Assembly: GCA_010015655.1 (NCBI GenBank)
Contig: ML976675.1
Coordinates: forward strand, 604,956-668,955
From: Bimuria novae-zelandiae CBS 107.79
Taxonomy: Eukaryota; Ascomycota; Dothideomycetes; Pleosporales; Didymosphaeriaceae
DNA: 64,000 nt
Direction of reading: 5' to 3'
The notes beneath the pieces are model-generated. The model was not told where the DNA came from. It did no database searches and saw only the letters and a program-made list of their open reading frames with translations. The translations under genes were made by a program, and so were the position numbers. This document shows positions 1 to 9,983 of the stretch, piece after piece. Position 1 is the stretch's first letter. Each line of letters starts with the position of its first letter.

Positions 1-2
1 GA

Positions 3-206
3 CAAAGGCAGGACAGGCGCAGACAATATATTGCCTCTAGAGGGGCTCTACAGGCTGAGGAAGGTCGAAGGCTGGCTGCAGAGGCTGAAAGGGTGCTCCA
101 GCAGGTAGAGCAGGAGGACCGTGCAGGACGATCACGAGCACCACCTACATGCAGCAACTGCCATGAGCAAGGCCACAGAAGGACTCAGTGTACCCAGAGA
201 TCGTAG
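3..206 (+). pseudogene. C-terminal end of a pogo/Fot1-type transposase (partial)
   Basis: An open frame enters from the left edge and ends at TAG 204-206. It is rich in Gln, Glu, Arg and Ala (AEAERVLQQVEQEDRAG) and ends in a zinc-knuckle-like motif CSNCHEQGHRRTQC (CX2CX4HX4C). That coiled-coil plus knuckle tail is typical of the C-terminus of fungal pogo/Fot1 (DDE_1) transposases. The catalytic core would lie left of the window, so activity cannot be judged. The element's right terminal repeat appears to follow at 290-330. Family assignment is by recognition of the tail only; another zinc-knuckle transposon protein cannot be excluded. Confidence 0.6.
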
Positions 207-289
207 CTATCATATGAATCTATCTATAGAAAATTTGACCATCACGTTGTTGAGCTATTGTGTAGGAAGCTGCGTCGATTTGGTGGGGT

Positions 290-330
290 GCGCAGGTTAC
301 TGATCCGCGCAGGTTACTGATCCGACACGT
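290..330. repeat. Right terminal repeat of the pogo-like element, with tandem 17-mer
   Basis: Two direct copies of the 17-mer GCGCAGGTTACTGATCC (290-306, 307-323) are followed by GACACGT and then TA at 331-332. Read inward on the other strand the end is ACGTGTCGGATCAGTAACC. A TA-flanked terminus starting ACGTGT fits the pogo branch of Tc1/mariner. The matching left end is outside the window. Confidence 0.55.
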
Positions 331-495
331 TAAAGGACCTGCTGACTAATACTGACGGCAATCCGCCCACTCTGAAGTTTCCCTCTAGGTATCGACTCAC
401 TTGCCTCCACGGACGTCATCGTGTGCAGGCCGGCCGAGAGATCCTCCCTCTGGCGGACGCATGGTGGGTAGTAGACCTATACCTTGCAGGTATGA

Positions 496-1080
496 ATACT
501 CGAACAAGAGAGGCTCGAACAAGAGAAACTTGAACAGACGAGACTTGAGCAAGCCAAGATTGAACCAACCAGCAGTTCAGAGCGAGCCCAGAAGCGCCAC
601 ACGCGGATAAATATGGAGAGTGTTATATCTGGTCACGATACAGCCATCCTTCCCGTAGATACACCGCAGGAAAGGCGAAAGGCGGATGACCGTCCATTGG
701 CACCAAAACCGTCAAAGTTGGGCTTGGGCGGCACCGGTTCAAGCAGCATCACTAATCTACATACTCATCCTATCTGTATCACGTATAAAGTACGCGAACG
801 GGGTGTTTGGAGAACAGCTCGCAGCCTTGATGTGGATCCCTCTGATCCTTCTGAGGTTGAACGGGTAGCGATGAAGTACATGAGGAAGCAGGTGAGGTTA
901 TTCGATAGTGAACTAAACATACTGACGCCAGGGAAGTGCTTCGAAGCAGCCACTGCAAATGGAAGCAACACGATCCTCTTGATTGCAGAAAGGGAGATTG
1001 AAATCACTGAGCAATTAATACCCGAAGTACCGGAAGCAGCAGTATCGGAGGGAGAACCAAGAAAGCGAGAACGCCACTAA
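496..1080 (+). CDS. Conserved fungal hypothetical protein, 5' end unclear
   Basis: The frame is open from just after a TGA at 493-495 to TAA at 1080; the first ATG is at 613 (155 aa from there). Upstream of that ATG it encodes a pentad-like repeat (LEQERLEQEKLEQTRLEQ), likely a coiled coil. Downstream is a compact domain containing the segment ITYKVRERGVWRTARSLDV and, later, TPGKCFEAA and NTILLIAEREIEI. I recall similar proteins as lineage-specific fungal sequences found near repeats, but know no function. The missing start suggests a lost 5' exon or a truncation. It lies between a transposon end and a decayed gene, so it may itself be repeat-borne. Confidence 0.45.
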   Translation: MLEQERLEQEKLEQTRLEQAKIEPTSSSERAQKRHTRINMESVISGHDTAILPVDTPQERRKADDRPLAPKPSKLGLGGTGSSSITNLHTHPICITYKVRERGVWRTARSLDVDPSDPSEVERVAMKYMRKQVRLFDSELNILTPGKCFEAATANGSNTILLIAEREIEITEQLIPEVPEAAVSEGEPRKRERH

Positions 1081-1402
1081 ATCACAACTTTACTAATATT
1101 GCAAGAGACGGCTACTATCGTACGCTAGATAATTTCACGATCCCCTCAGCTAACAAAGCCCTTTCTCATGCTCTCGATGTTTCTATTTACGAACGGGGTA
1201 ACTCGAATTGAATCTGTCTGTAATGGGTTAGGCCCATCCTATACTACCCCCCCCCCCCCCCCCGGGGAGACCCCTAGAATATTTTTAGAAAAGTAATCAG
1301 TCCCATTTTTGGTCATATTCCAACTTAAGTCTTCTCTCTCCTTCTCTCCTCCTCTTCTTTCTCTTCCCATTTCCTTACCCACCCAATCTATTGCCATTTA
1401 TT
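1081..1402. other. Non-coding stretch with poly-C run and CT-rich tract
   Basis: No gene seen. It contains a 17-base C homopolymer (1247-1263) and a long pyrimidine-rich CT tract (about 1330-1384) directly upstream of the ferric reductase pseudogene ATG at 1403. Such CT tracts are common in core promoters of filamentous fungi, so this is probably the remnant promoter. Confidence 0.4.
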
Positions 1403-3152
1403 ATGAAAATTAGCACAGTGTACGCTATTATCGCCGGCAGCAGCTTCGGCTTCCTCCTACTTTTAAATAGCCTTCCTTTAATTACCCACCTCGTTAAGTA
1501 CCTTACGCCTCCCGTCTCAAAGCATCTGATTTACCGCAACGCTCTTCATCGGCACCAGTACGTAGGACCATGGAGTTGGGCCGGTGTCTTGATGCAGGTA
1601 GTCTATGTTGCAGTGAATATATTCTGTGTACGTTTCCAGGCTTCCACTCTCTTAGATGCAGCCCTTCGGGCGGGAACTCTGTCCATCATCAATCTGGTCC
1701 CACTTTTCGGGGGACCTCACCTCAGTACTCTTGCGGATCTGCTAGGCGTGACTCTCAGAACATGTAGAAAAATACATCGGTCAGCCGGCATAACCGCAGT
1801 TTTCCTTGCGCTATTCCATACGGTAGTTATCCTTGTCTCGCAACCCTCTTTTGCTCTTAACCGGGCTCAGAACCTGTTTGCGGTTATAGTAAGTCCATAA
1901 CCATTCTCTCTGCTCTGAAACTGACAATTCTCAGGGAGTGTCGTCGCTAGGCTGCACCGTTTTTCTCTTTTCTCCCTCTCTTCCGCAGGCTTGCCTACGA
2001 ACCTTTCCTCCGTACACACCAAGCCTTTGCGTTGCTCTCTGCCTACGCCATTTGGCGGCACCTACCATCCACAGAAACCTTTCCCCGGTGCTATGTTTAC
2101 ATCTTAGCTAGTTTATTTTTGTTTATGTGTGTGGTCCAAGTCGGTTCTATTATTTACCAGAATGGCTTCTTCCGTTGTCGCCTTGCGCGAGCTGAAATCA
2201 CGCACGAGTATGGCGCTGTTAGACTTCGCATCCAAAATAAGAAGCCACTCAAAGATTCAAGCCGAGCAATACATTAACCTATGGATGCCTTCTGTCAGCC
2301 TTTCGTCCGTCTTACAGAGCCATCCATTTGTGGTGATTTCTTGGACAGAGAAAGCGCAGGATTGCCTGGATCTGTTTATCTAGCCTCGTAAAGGCTTCAC
2401 CTGAGAACTTTTGTCTTACGCAGGGAATGGGCCCGTTACGAACGCCTTGGTGGTATTTAGTGGGCCTCACGGGAGGAGCATTCCCATGGAAGACTGTGAA
2501 AATATTCTTATGGTAGCTAGCGGCTTTGGGATTGCCGCGCATTTACCTTATCTGAAGCAGCTTATTCACGGCTATAATGCCCGCGAGGTTCGTGCACGTC
2601 GCATCTACCTTGTTTGGCAGGTCAGGGACATAGGTGAGTTCATACCCTTCCCCCTCTATATTTATGACTAACAGTCCTAGATGTCACCATCGCGGCCCAG
2701 TCGCTGCTCAACGATGTATTAGACGAAGATACGCTAGATGATGGATGGGTAAGTCGTGTACCAATCTTTTTTTGGAACACTACTAACGCTAGCAACAGAT
2801 TCTTGCCATTTCAATCTACTGTGAATCCAGCAATATCCGCAGCAAATCTTTCGGAAGGCGTGCCAAGGTTTACCCAGGAAAGGCTCCGTTACGAGACATT
2901 GTACAGGCAGAAGTCAGAGGCGATCATATTGAAAGGAAGCTCGCTGGAAATGTCCACCCTGAACCTGGCCAACCCGCTCAAAGGGATGGCAAGCTGCTAA
3001 TCACAGGTAAGCCATTATAATCACCACATTGGCGGTGCTAACAAGTGGTAGTATCCGGCACTGATCATATCCGAGAGCAATTACGCGGCGCTGTACGAGA
3101 GCATTTGACAGATGACGTTGTTTTTTCCGAACTTGACTATCAGCCTTCATAG
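1403..3152 (+). pseudogene. Ferric reductase-like transmembrane protein, decayed
   Basis: The family is FRE/NADPH-oxidase type: membrane proteins that pass electrons from NADPH through FAD and haem to reduce Fe(III) or Cu(II) outside the cell. Exon 1 from ATG 1403 encodes several hydrophobic helices and candidate haem histidines (HRHQYVG, HRSAGITAVFLALFH). Exon 2 has RTHQAFALLSAYAIWRHL, then HPFVVISWTEK (FAD-binding loop) and an NAD-binding C-terminus ending SELDYQPS before TAG 3150-3152. Introns with good splice sites: 1889-1934, 2634-2680, 2749-2798, 3007-3051. It is broken: a one-base frame change near 1960-1985, another near 2250, and in-frame stops TAG 2381-2383 and TGA 2402-2404, both explicable by C-to-T change of CAG and CGA. 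Identity is strong; loss of function is the plain reading. Confidence 0.85.
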
Positions 3153-3729
3153 TGGCGAATGGGTAGTTGGTAACAATTCTCGCGGAGGAAAATGGCATTT
3201 TGCACTTCGTTTAGTCGTAGCTAGATAACGTCCCTCTGTTAGGTATAAAAGGATGTTAGTCTACTAAGGTGCCTCCCTGCGTAGCGAGACACTGTAGAGC
3301 AATGGAAGAAGAAGTGATGATTCTATCTACTGGAGGCACAGTGCTTAGATATATCCACATACCCTGGCTCGTCACCTGTGATGAGCCAGTCACAAACATA
3401 TTCTGTCTCATATATCACGTGATGTATGGGAGTCCTCAATTAACAGACACCCTGCGTGGCGAGACAATTGAGGGGTACTTCGACTTTCAGCAACTAGAAA
3501 GCCATGTGCGCAACTGATATTACTATAATTCTATAAAAATAATCTATTGTAGCTGATACTAAATGCTTATAATCTCCTTTAAATTAAAATTACGTTTGCA
3601 CCGTTGCCTCTGAGCCTAATTTGTACAGCGTCTTCGTTCGTGGCGTAACCGACTTCCCTCCGCATAGCGCCAACATCAAGTCCTTATCGCTCTAAATTTC
3701 GTAGATAGCCTTTTTGAGGTCTCATAACC
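3153..3729. other. No supported gene
   Basis: One short frame from ATG 3302 to 3517 (71 aa) has no recognisable motif and atypical composition; I do not call it a gene. Two similar short strings, CCTGCGTAGCGAGACA near 3276 and CCTGCGTGGCGAGACA near 3451, occur about 175 bp apart. The last 190 bases are AT-rich. Confidence 0.3.
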
Positions 3730-4230
3730 TTACTCTGATGCTAGGAAGTCACCATCAGCCCTATGCGTGCTATCGCGGGCAAATTCATGCAGGGTCGCCT
3801 TGTCGATTGGTACTTCCAGCGGAAGCGAAACTCTAATCCTAGCTAATGCAAGATGACTCCGCACGTTCCATCTCATCATCTGTGGGTAATTTACTGTACA
3901 AGGGGGTTGCACGTTCGGACTGGTCTTGCCACCAACGAATCTTCCATACAAATCGACTTTTTTCCATACAAAATTTGTCTGTGCAGAGGTCTCCACAACC
4001 AGTCCGAACGTGCAACCCCCTTGTAAGATCCGTGGCTGGTGCAGATCGCACAGGTGCTCTCGGAATATGATTAAATCCGATTTAGGATTGGGAGCAGTGC
4101 TCCGACTCAAAAGGCTTGGCGCTTGTTTGGTCAGCCAAGACGTGTCAGCGTCGAAGCCAGCTTGAACACAACCATCGTACAACTTCGAGATGCGGTTCAA
4201 CGCATGATGACCTCGATAGCCTCCAACCAA
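3730..4230 (-). pseudogene. Unidentified open frame read through a MITE
   Basis: A 166-codon frame begins at a non-ATG codon and includes the whole 125-bp MITE at 3899-4023, which supplies about 42 codons. Flanking peptide (RISKLYDGCVQAGFDADTSW upstream; MMRWNVRSHLALARIRVSLP downstream) looks like real coding sequence. The insert is 127 nt counting the TA duplication, so the two sides were in different frames before insertion unless other indels intervened. No family recognised. Most likely a gene remnant damaged by the insertion. Confidence 0.3.
3899..4023. mobile_element. 125-bp MITE with perfect terminal inverted repeats
   Basis: The first and last 25 bases (3899-3923 and 3999-4023) are exact reverse complements starting CAAGGGGGTTGCACGTTC. 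TA flanks both ends (3897-3898, 4024-4025), the target duplication of Tc1/mariner elements. The 75-bp centre has no coding capacity and carries two copies of TTCCATACAAA. Perfect repeats in a decayed neighbourhood suggest a recent insertion. The mobilising transposase is not identified; no matching ends were found on the mariner copy at 8476-9480. Confidence 0.8.
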
Positions 4231-4931
4231 ACATAACTCTACACTATCACCTCTCCCTCAAGCCCCAAAGCCCCCATTGTTCCCTCCGCTGACCGAACGA
4301 AAGACCTGATCAAGCCCACCAGTCTTTATACCTCTCGAGCCCACCAGCGCCGATTCCTAGACCAAGCAAGCAGCCGAGATCTAGTCTTAGCTTGTTGAAG
4401 GCAATACAATGTGTGGCGGCTATGGAAATCAAAGCCTGCGCTCCGGTGGGTGGGCTCAGTGTCACTGGCAGAACGCCATCGTTGCATGTACATACAAAGG
4501 TGGAAAGGTTCTGCATGTCTTCGTGATACAGCTGTTGTACGGTCAAACAACCAACGGCTCCTTAGATGAGCACTGCAACCTCTAGGGCCGTAGAGGTGTG
4601 CTTCAGTTCGACCTCTGAGGATCATGGGGAATTTTGGATTGTTCGAGCTGTGATGGTGGCTATGCTTGGCAAGGCACTACGCTATCTAGAGCTGCATACA
4701 GTACTCTTCTCAGCCATATCAACAAACTATCGCCTCCAGCACGTGTGTGTGTGTGTGTGTGTGTGTTCTATTATGGCCATGCACCTAGTAGGTATGGGCT
4801 GTTACGATGCGCCAGCTATGTACACTCTGCGTCGTTACGCCTGCTCTAGTTTAGAAGCCAACCATAAGACCTGCTCGTCCGATGCTTAACTCCATGCTTA
4901 ACAAAGGAAATAGAAAGAAAGTAATACAGTA
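4231..4931. other. Non-coding stretch with (GT)n microsatellite
   Basis: No supported gene. A GT dinucleotide run of about 11 units sits at roughly 4743-4766. Open frames here are short and mutually overlapping on both strands, without motifs. Confidence 0.5.
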
Positions 4932-5323
4932 CTATATACGGCAAGCCGTGTAGCTTTTCGAGGCCTTGCGTTCGCAGGGCATGTCTGGCGTCGTGCGCTT
5001 CTTAATTAGCAGCGCACTGGCCGAGGCGCGTTTGTAGATAGCTCGCCGTTCTACGCTTACGAGGTAGTAGAGGGAATCCTCAGCTACCTCTGCTCTTTTG
5101 CGTCTGTTTTGTCTTTGTTTCTTATCTATCGTTCGTGCGATTGTAGACGCCCCGTGCTCTTTGCAAAGTCGATTGTCGCCCTCACTACCTTCATGTCTGC
5201 CTTCCACCACTCTATTGGCCCATCGATGCTCTCTCCTCCCTCTTGCCTGCTCGAGTACCCTCCCAGCGCGTACGACAGCTCCCCGAACCGTTGTCCGTGC
5301 TACTATCTTAGCTTCGCCCTTTG

Positions 5324-6371
5324 CTACCTCCATCGCCTGCATGCGAAGAGAAAATGTGCTATTGATTCTATGCTCCCACAGTTGCACGCTGCCGCATCTA
5401 CCGCCCTAATCTTGTGTAGGTACTCGTTAAGGAACGTCTTGCCCGTCCACAGTTGCGTAAGGATGCCTGCTTCGATACTGTTCAACTGCCCGTACATCTC
5501 TACCAACTTGCCTGTGTGAAACGCCGCATTAATCTTCCGCGTAAACTTGCCCGTCTCGGCCCACTTTGGTGGAGGCGGTCCGTCTATCATCCTGGCTCTC
5601 TTCAGTGCTAGCCGTGCTAGATACCATGGCATGCCATCGCGCTGTGGCGGCTGCTCGCTCTCTTTTCTCGTCGCTGCCTTGGCCAGCCTGTCTGCCTGCT
5701 CGTTTCCTCCGACTCCTGCATGTCCCGGGATCCAGTGCAATGCGACGTTAACCATACGCAATTTCTTAATAATCTCTACTACTACCTCTTAACACGCACT
5801 TGCTCTCTAGCTCTTTACTAATAGTAGTGCTAACTACGAGTTAGAGAAGATATAGATGTTTAATGCTAGTATAGGATGACTATCGCTGTCAAGCGCTACG
5901 CACGATAGGCCCTATAGCTAGTTAGCTACTTTACTAATTACTAGGAGCTTTGTAAGGTGTGCGTCCGCTTGCTTAGAGCTTGCTACTGTCTTTAAGATAC
6001 ACACCTATAATGGCCTAGCATATACCCTAATGCCCGCTCTACCGTTCCTCACTAATACGTCCACGTACAGGTCTACTCGTCCTGGCTAGTACTCCTTGGC
6101 AGCGGCTCGCGCCTGTTCTTCGTCTTCGCAGATTACTACTTTCGGCCGCGCTACCCATAGTGGGCACGCGTACGGCTTGACTTCGCTTACTATATCTATT
6201 GGAACGTCTGCACACATCTCCGCCACCCTTATAAGCGGCGACTAATGTTTCGTGCACAGTCGTTGCCGCTTGAGCATCTAGTGCGGATGCGACTGGCCTA
6301 TCGGTGATTCTGGAAATACCTGCTCGACCCACTGTTTTAGTAAGCGCTTCCCCGCCTTCATTCTCCACCAC
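5324..6371 (-). pseudogene. LINE (Tad1-like) pol C-terminus: RNase H domain remnant
   Basis: Reading leftward, the frame encodes VDLYVDVLVRNGRAGI (first RNase H strand with its Asp), then after a stop-studded part WIPGHAGVGGNEQADRLAKA, the signature of the RNase H domain of non-LTR retrotransposons. A Cys/His-poor tail follows, with CNCGSIESIAHFLFACRRWR. The middle (about 5760-6000) is AT-rich with TAA/TAG in place of Gln codons, a RIP signature, while both ends are nearly intact. The reverse transcriptase and endonuclease parts are absent, so this is a 5'-truncated or rearranged fragment. A second frame at 4932-5387 continues beyond it and may be the shifted tail. Confidence 0.75.
6303..6329. 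repeat. 27-bp segment shared with 9570-9597
   Basis: The string starting GATTCTGGAAATACCTGCTC recurs in inverse orientation at about 9570-9597, next to the LTR-like end of the short element there. Similarity beyond the 27 bp is weak. It may be a scrap of the same LTR family. Confidence 0.5.
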
Positions 6372-6450
6372 CCAAAATGGGTGACAGGAAATGTTTATTA
6401 AGAATATACACCTACTTTTAACCCTTGTTCGATTGCTAAGGGTGAATTAA

Positions 6451-8080
6451 TATGCCAGAGACTCGTAGGAGACGTAAAGCGACGCAGGTGTTTAACGCTA
6501 GGGTTAACCCTCCGGGCAATAAGCGGCGTAGGCGTAATAAGGGCCCTATTGCTACTAGCAAGGCCAGGGAGCCCTTGCAAGAGTTATAATAAGATAGCTA
6601 ATTGGCTGTTGACGCGCAGGCCAACAAGGTGTTTAAGGACGACGATATTATAGACGCGGAGTTGTACGCAGAGGATGAGGAGAACTAGCCTTTAGGCTAG
6701 CTGCTAAGTGTGCCGAGCAGGTTACTAAGCCTCCGCCTGAGTTCTGATACCCCTAAGGCTGCTAGGGAGGCTGCTAAGGAGCCTAAGCATAAGGAGGAGG
6801 AGCTATTAGTTACTACCTATTAGCGCGCCTTTTTAGGGAAGGACTCCCTCGCCCACTACTAAGACTTTAATAGTAAAGCTATTATAGACGATTGGACGTT
6901 AACAGGGCTCTAGGAGTAGGTAGACAACGTTGTAAGAGACCTCGCGAATAAGTAGCCGCCGCAGAAAGCCTCTGTTAAGAGCCTTACTACTACTATATAT
7001 ACAAGCAAGCAGCTAAAGAAGCTACAACTTATTAAGTTGCTCTAGCGTAGAGAGGTCCTTAGATTTGATTACGTAAGGGAGCAGGCCTGGCAGCTTAAGA
7101 AGACGTTAAATAAGGTTATCCGCGTTAACTTTGACTTAAAGTTACAGCTTATAGAAACGCCGCAAAACGCCCAAACGCGTAATGGGGGGGTATTGTAAGG
7201 CCAGCCAGGGATCCGACTGACGGTAACAAATTAGCAACTTCTGGATTTGCCTAAGGTGCTCGCCGCCGAGGTTGCTGCAGGTAACGGCGTTGCGATACAG
7301 ATCCGCGATAAATGGAGGTGCCAGGACTCTAAGTGTCGTAACCACTCCTTCTGCTGCTGGGTATCGCGGACGCCAGGGAGAGTTGATCGCTTCGAGGACC
7401 ACTACCCAGCCGATAGCAATATCGTGGCGATCTGGGCGCGCGAGATAACCCTCGGAGAGAGCAGCGTCGAGGCTCCTTCAGACAATATACGTTTATGCCT
7501 GGCCAACGCGAGGGCGCGGGCGGCTAAGGAGAAGGCACAGAGGCGCAAGAAACGGGCGGCCAGCGACAGCGGCAGCAGCAGTGGAGATGCCTTTGACAAG
7601 TGTATCAGACTCATCACGGCTAATACTATGTAGCAATTAGCCCAAAGTCAAGCTTTGCTGCGTCCTCCACCCGAGGCAGCTGGACCAGCTGAGCCCTTAA
7701 GGCTCGATTGGGAGCCTCTAACTTACCAAAACATGTCGGAGCTATCAACCCACACCTGGAAGTTCTTCACATATTAGAAATCTAAAGCTTTTGCTGGCCA
7801 GGTTGCAGAGATTAATAAGGTGCTGGAGACAGTCGTCTAAGGCTCCGGGATTGATATTAATATGCTCATGGATCCGTCGGACGGAGGCATGCCGTTTAGC
7901 GTCTGGAGGGAGGATTTTGCCCTACCTGTCGGGCTGCTCCTGCGGCTGCGCAGCATGGCAAAACAATGGCGATCTAAGTACGTTGGACTCACAGAAAGCG
8001 AAATTGAGGGCGCCGCAGAGGCTCAAGAGAGTGAAGACGAGCAGAAATTACGTGACGAGAGACGTAGGGAAGTTAACTAA
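6451..8080 (+). pseudogene. Unknown fungal protein with a Cys/His motif, decayed
   Basis: Starting at ATG 6451 (basic N-terminus MPETRRRRKATQVF), coding-like sequence runs to about 8080 but is broken by many stops and frame changes. The best preserved part (7247-7633) holds KWRCQDSKCRNHSFCCW, a CX4CX2HX3CC cluster that may bind a metal, followed by an Arg/Lys/Ala-rich segment and a Ser/Gly stretch. The last part (7862-8080) reads DGGMPFSVWREDFALPVGLL and ends in an acidic tail. I recall related uncharacterised ascomycete proteins with a similar Cys/His motif, often multi-copy, but no function. The AT-rich 6600-7100 portion looks RIP-mutated, implying it belonged to a repeat. Confidence 0.5.
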
Positions 8081-8475
8081 GTGGGGTGTTGCGGCGGGGG
8101 AGCTGGCGACATGGGCATAGAAAACGCGTCGCAGGCACGGGCCACCCAGCGCATTTGAACGAAGTTGAGACGATTTTTCTGTCAATTTGACTAAGTACAT
8201 GCATGTTTTATAGTGAGTCACTATGAAGTTGCCTCTACTAGCGTCGGCCGCTGTCACTAAAACAACCTACTATGTTAACGCCGCCAACGCCTCTCCACCC
8301 ATAACTCCACAACTATAACAGCTATTCGAAATCCGACAATAGCAATTGATTCAGCGACCTCGTTTCTACCTTGCCTAGTTATCGCGGTATTTATTTCCTA
8401 GCGTTGTAGGTGCAAAATCCCCGCCGCTATAAAGGCTGCTCTGACACCTCTCCGACAGACTTTCTCCGCGCGCAG
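8081..8475. other. Flank of the mariner-like element
   Basis: No gene. A sequence near 8073-8092 (TAAGTGGGGTGTTGCGGC) loosely resembles the sequence upstream of the transposase start near 9525-9545 in inverted orientation, so the element may extend to about 8075. I cannot define exact terminal repeats. Confidence 0.3.
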
Positions 8476-9480
8476 TCACGCCGCTACCCACCTACAATAC
8501 GTATAGAACTTGCTTGCGGCAGGCATGTTATAGCAAACAGCCTGCACAGCTTCCTCTAAGAAGTAGGCAAAGTTGGCGTACACGTTGGCCCGCTCGAAGT
8601 TCCGTTTTATCCAGCTTTTCAGAGCCTTAAAGGTCTGCTCGATTGGGTTGAAATTAGGCGAGTATGGCGGCAAGTATTCCAGTATTACGCCTGCGTCTCT
8701 ACATAGTTGCTGGAGCCTTACTGACTTATGGATAGACGCGTTGTCAAGGAGTATTACCAATCATTTGCCCGGCCAGGAGTTGCAAAGTGGGAGCACCTGA
8801 GTAGCCATAAAATGCTCCATCAGCTCTGCAGTAATTGCTCCCTGGTATACGACGTGGGTGAGGTAACCAGACGCGTCCATGGCCGGCAGAACGCTCCACC
8901 TCTCCGAGCGTCGCGCTGAGTAGACGGCGTCAACAGGGCTATTGACGGGCGACCAGCCGTACTTCCTATCGCCAGTTCGCTCGTTGGCGGCGCTCTCGTC
9001 GAGGCAGACGACTTGATCAGTTGTATATATTTGCTGGCAGCGCGCACGGAAGGCCCGGCGGAGTAGCTCGTTGCGCTCGGCCGCAGCTTTTGAAGCTGCC
9101 TTTCTGCTCCAATTAAGTTTGGCCAAGGTCTCCCAGAGGGATGGGATGGAGATCCGCACGTCAAAGTCGTCGTACAAGAAGGCCTGCATCTCGTCCAAAT
9201 ACATGGTTGGTTTGCCCCTGAGGTGTTCGAGCAGCTTATCTCTATGAAACTGACTAAGTATAGGTGGGCGCCCACGCCGAACACCAGGGGGCCCGTATGG
9301 CTGGCCAAAGTACTCCATCGACAATTTAATCCTCCTAGTAGTAGAGCAGGCGACGCCTGTTGTTCTCTGGATTGAGCAATTTGAGTGGCCGGCGGCCAAC
9401 TTTTCGAGTACTGCCTGCAGCACCGAGGGCTGCAATCTATGCCCAGTAGGTCTCCCAGGAGTATGAGGCATATTGTTCAT
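8476..9480 (-). pseudogene. Tc1/mariner (IS630-like) transposase with one in-frame stop
   Basis: From ATG 9480 the frame runs 239 codons to a TGA at 8761-8763 and continues in the same frame for about 95 codons to a stop near 8476. N-terminal helix-turn-helix region (RLQPSVLQAVLEKLAAGHSN) precedes the DDE_3 core: VVCLDESAANERTGDRKYGW (first Asp), VILLDNASIHKS (second Asp) and YLPPYSPNFNPIEQTF (third acidic residue, Glu). All three catalytic positions are present. The lone TGA lies just before the second Asp and could come from CGA by one C-to-T change. Base composition is not AT-shifted, so the copy seems young. About 334 codons is usual for the family. Terminal repeats were not resolved. Confidence 0.85.
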
Positions 9481-9970
9481 GGGGGCAACGTTGGAGGATA
9501 ACGTTGTTGGGGTGAGGTTGCCAAATTACCCCACCCGAAGCTAGATCGGATGACTGACTAATATTTGTGGGTCGAGCAGGTATTTCCAGAATCATAATAA
9601 CCTTTTGCTCCCGTTGGAGTAGAATATTCTTAACCGTCACACCCCCCCAGATCGTAGCGTAGCGAAGAGATGGAAGCTTTTCAAGGTTTCTCATACATAT
9701 TGGCCGCAGCGCAACATGCCCTGTATATTCTGCTCCAGTCTCTCCCGCTCGCCCTCTACGTCTGTGGCCCTTCTTGCAACTGATTCTTTAGCCATCTGGC
9801 ACTATAGCCATCTAGCGCTAGCATTTGCATTGCTAGCCTAGTGCTCTCTGGCGCAGTGCTCTTTGGTGCAGTGTGCTCTTGGCTATTTGTGTGGTGTGCA
9901 CGTGCTCGCTTGTGGTACCCCACCCGAGTGGGAATCCGTCACTTGAGTGCTTGCGCAGGCTTCAGCGATT

Positions 9971-9983
9971 CCGGGCTCATAAC
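9971..9983 (-). promoter_or_regulatory. Primer-binding site for half initiator tRNA-Met
   Basis: GTTATGAGCCCGG directly abuts the LTR end. It is complementary to the anticodon-arm sequence CCGGGCUCAUAAC expected in fungal initiator tRNA-Met, matching the internal-cleavage priming known for Drosophila copia. Confidence 0.75.

Noticed and set aside
1247..1263. Poly-C run as a telomere-like or structural signal
   Set aside because: A plain homopolymer with no TTAGGG-type repeats nearby; probably slippage.
5098..5792. Plus-strand open frames over the LINE RNase H region
   Set aside because: Low-complexity shadows of the minus-strand RNase H domain, which has the real motifs.
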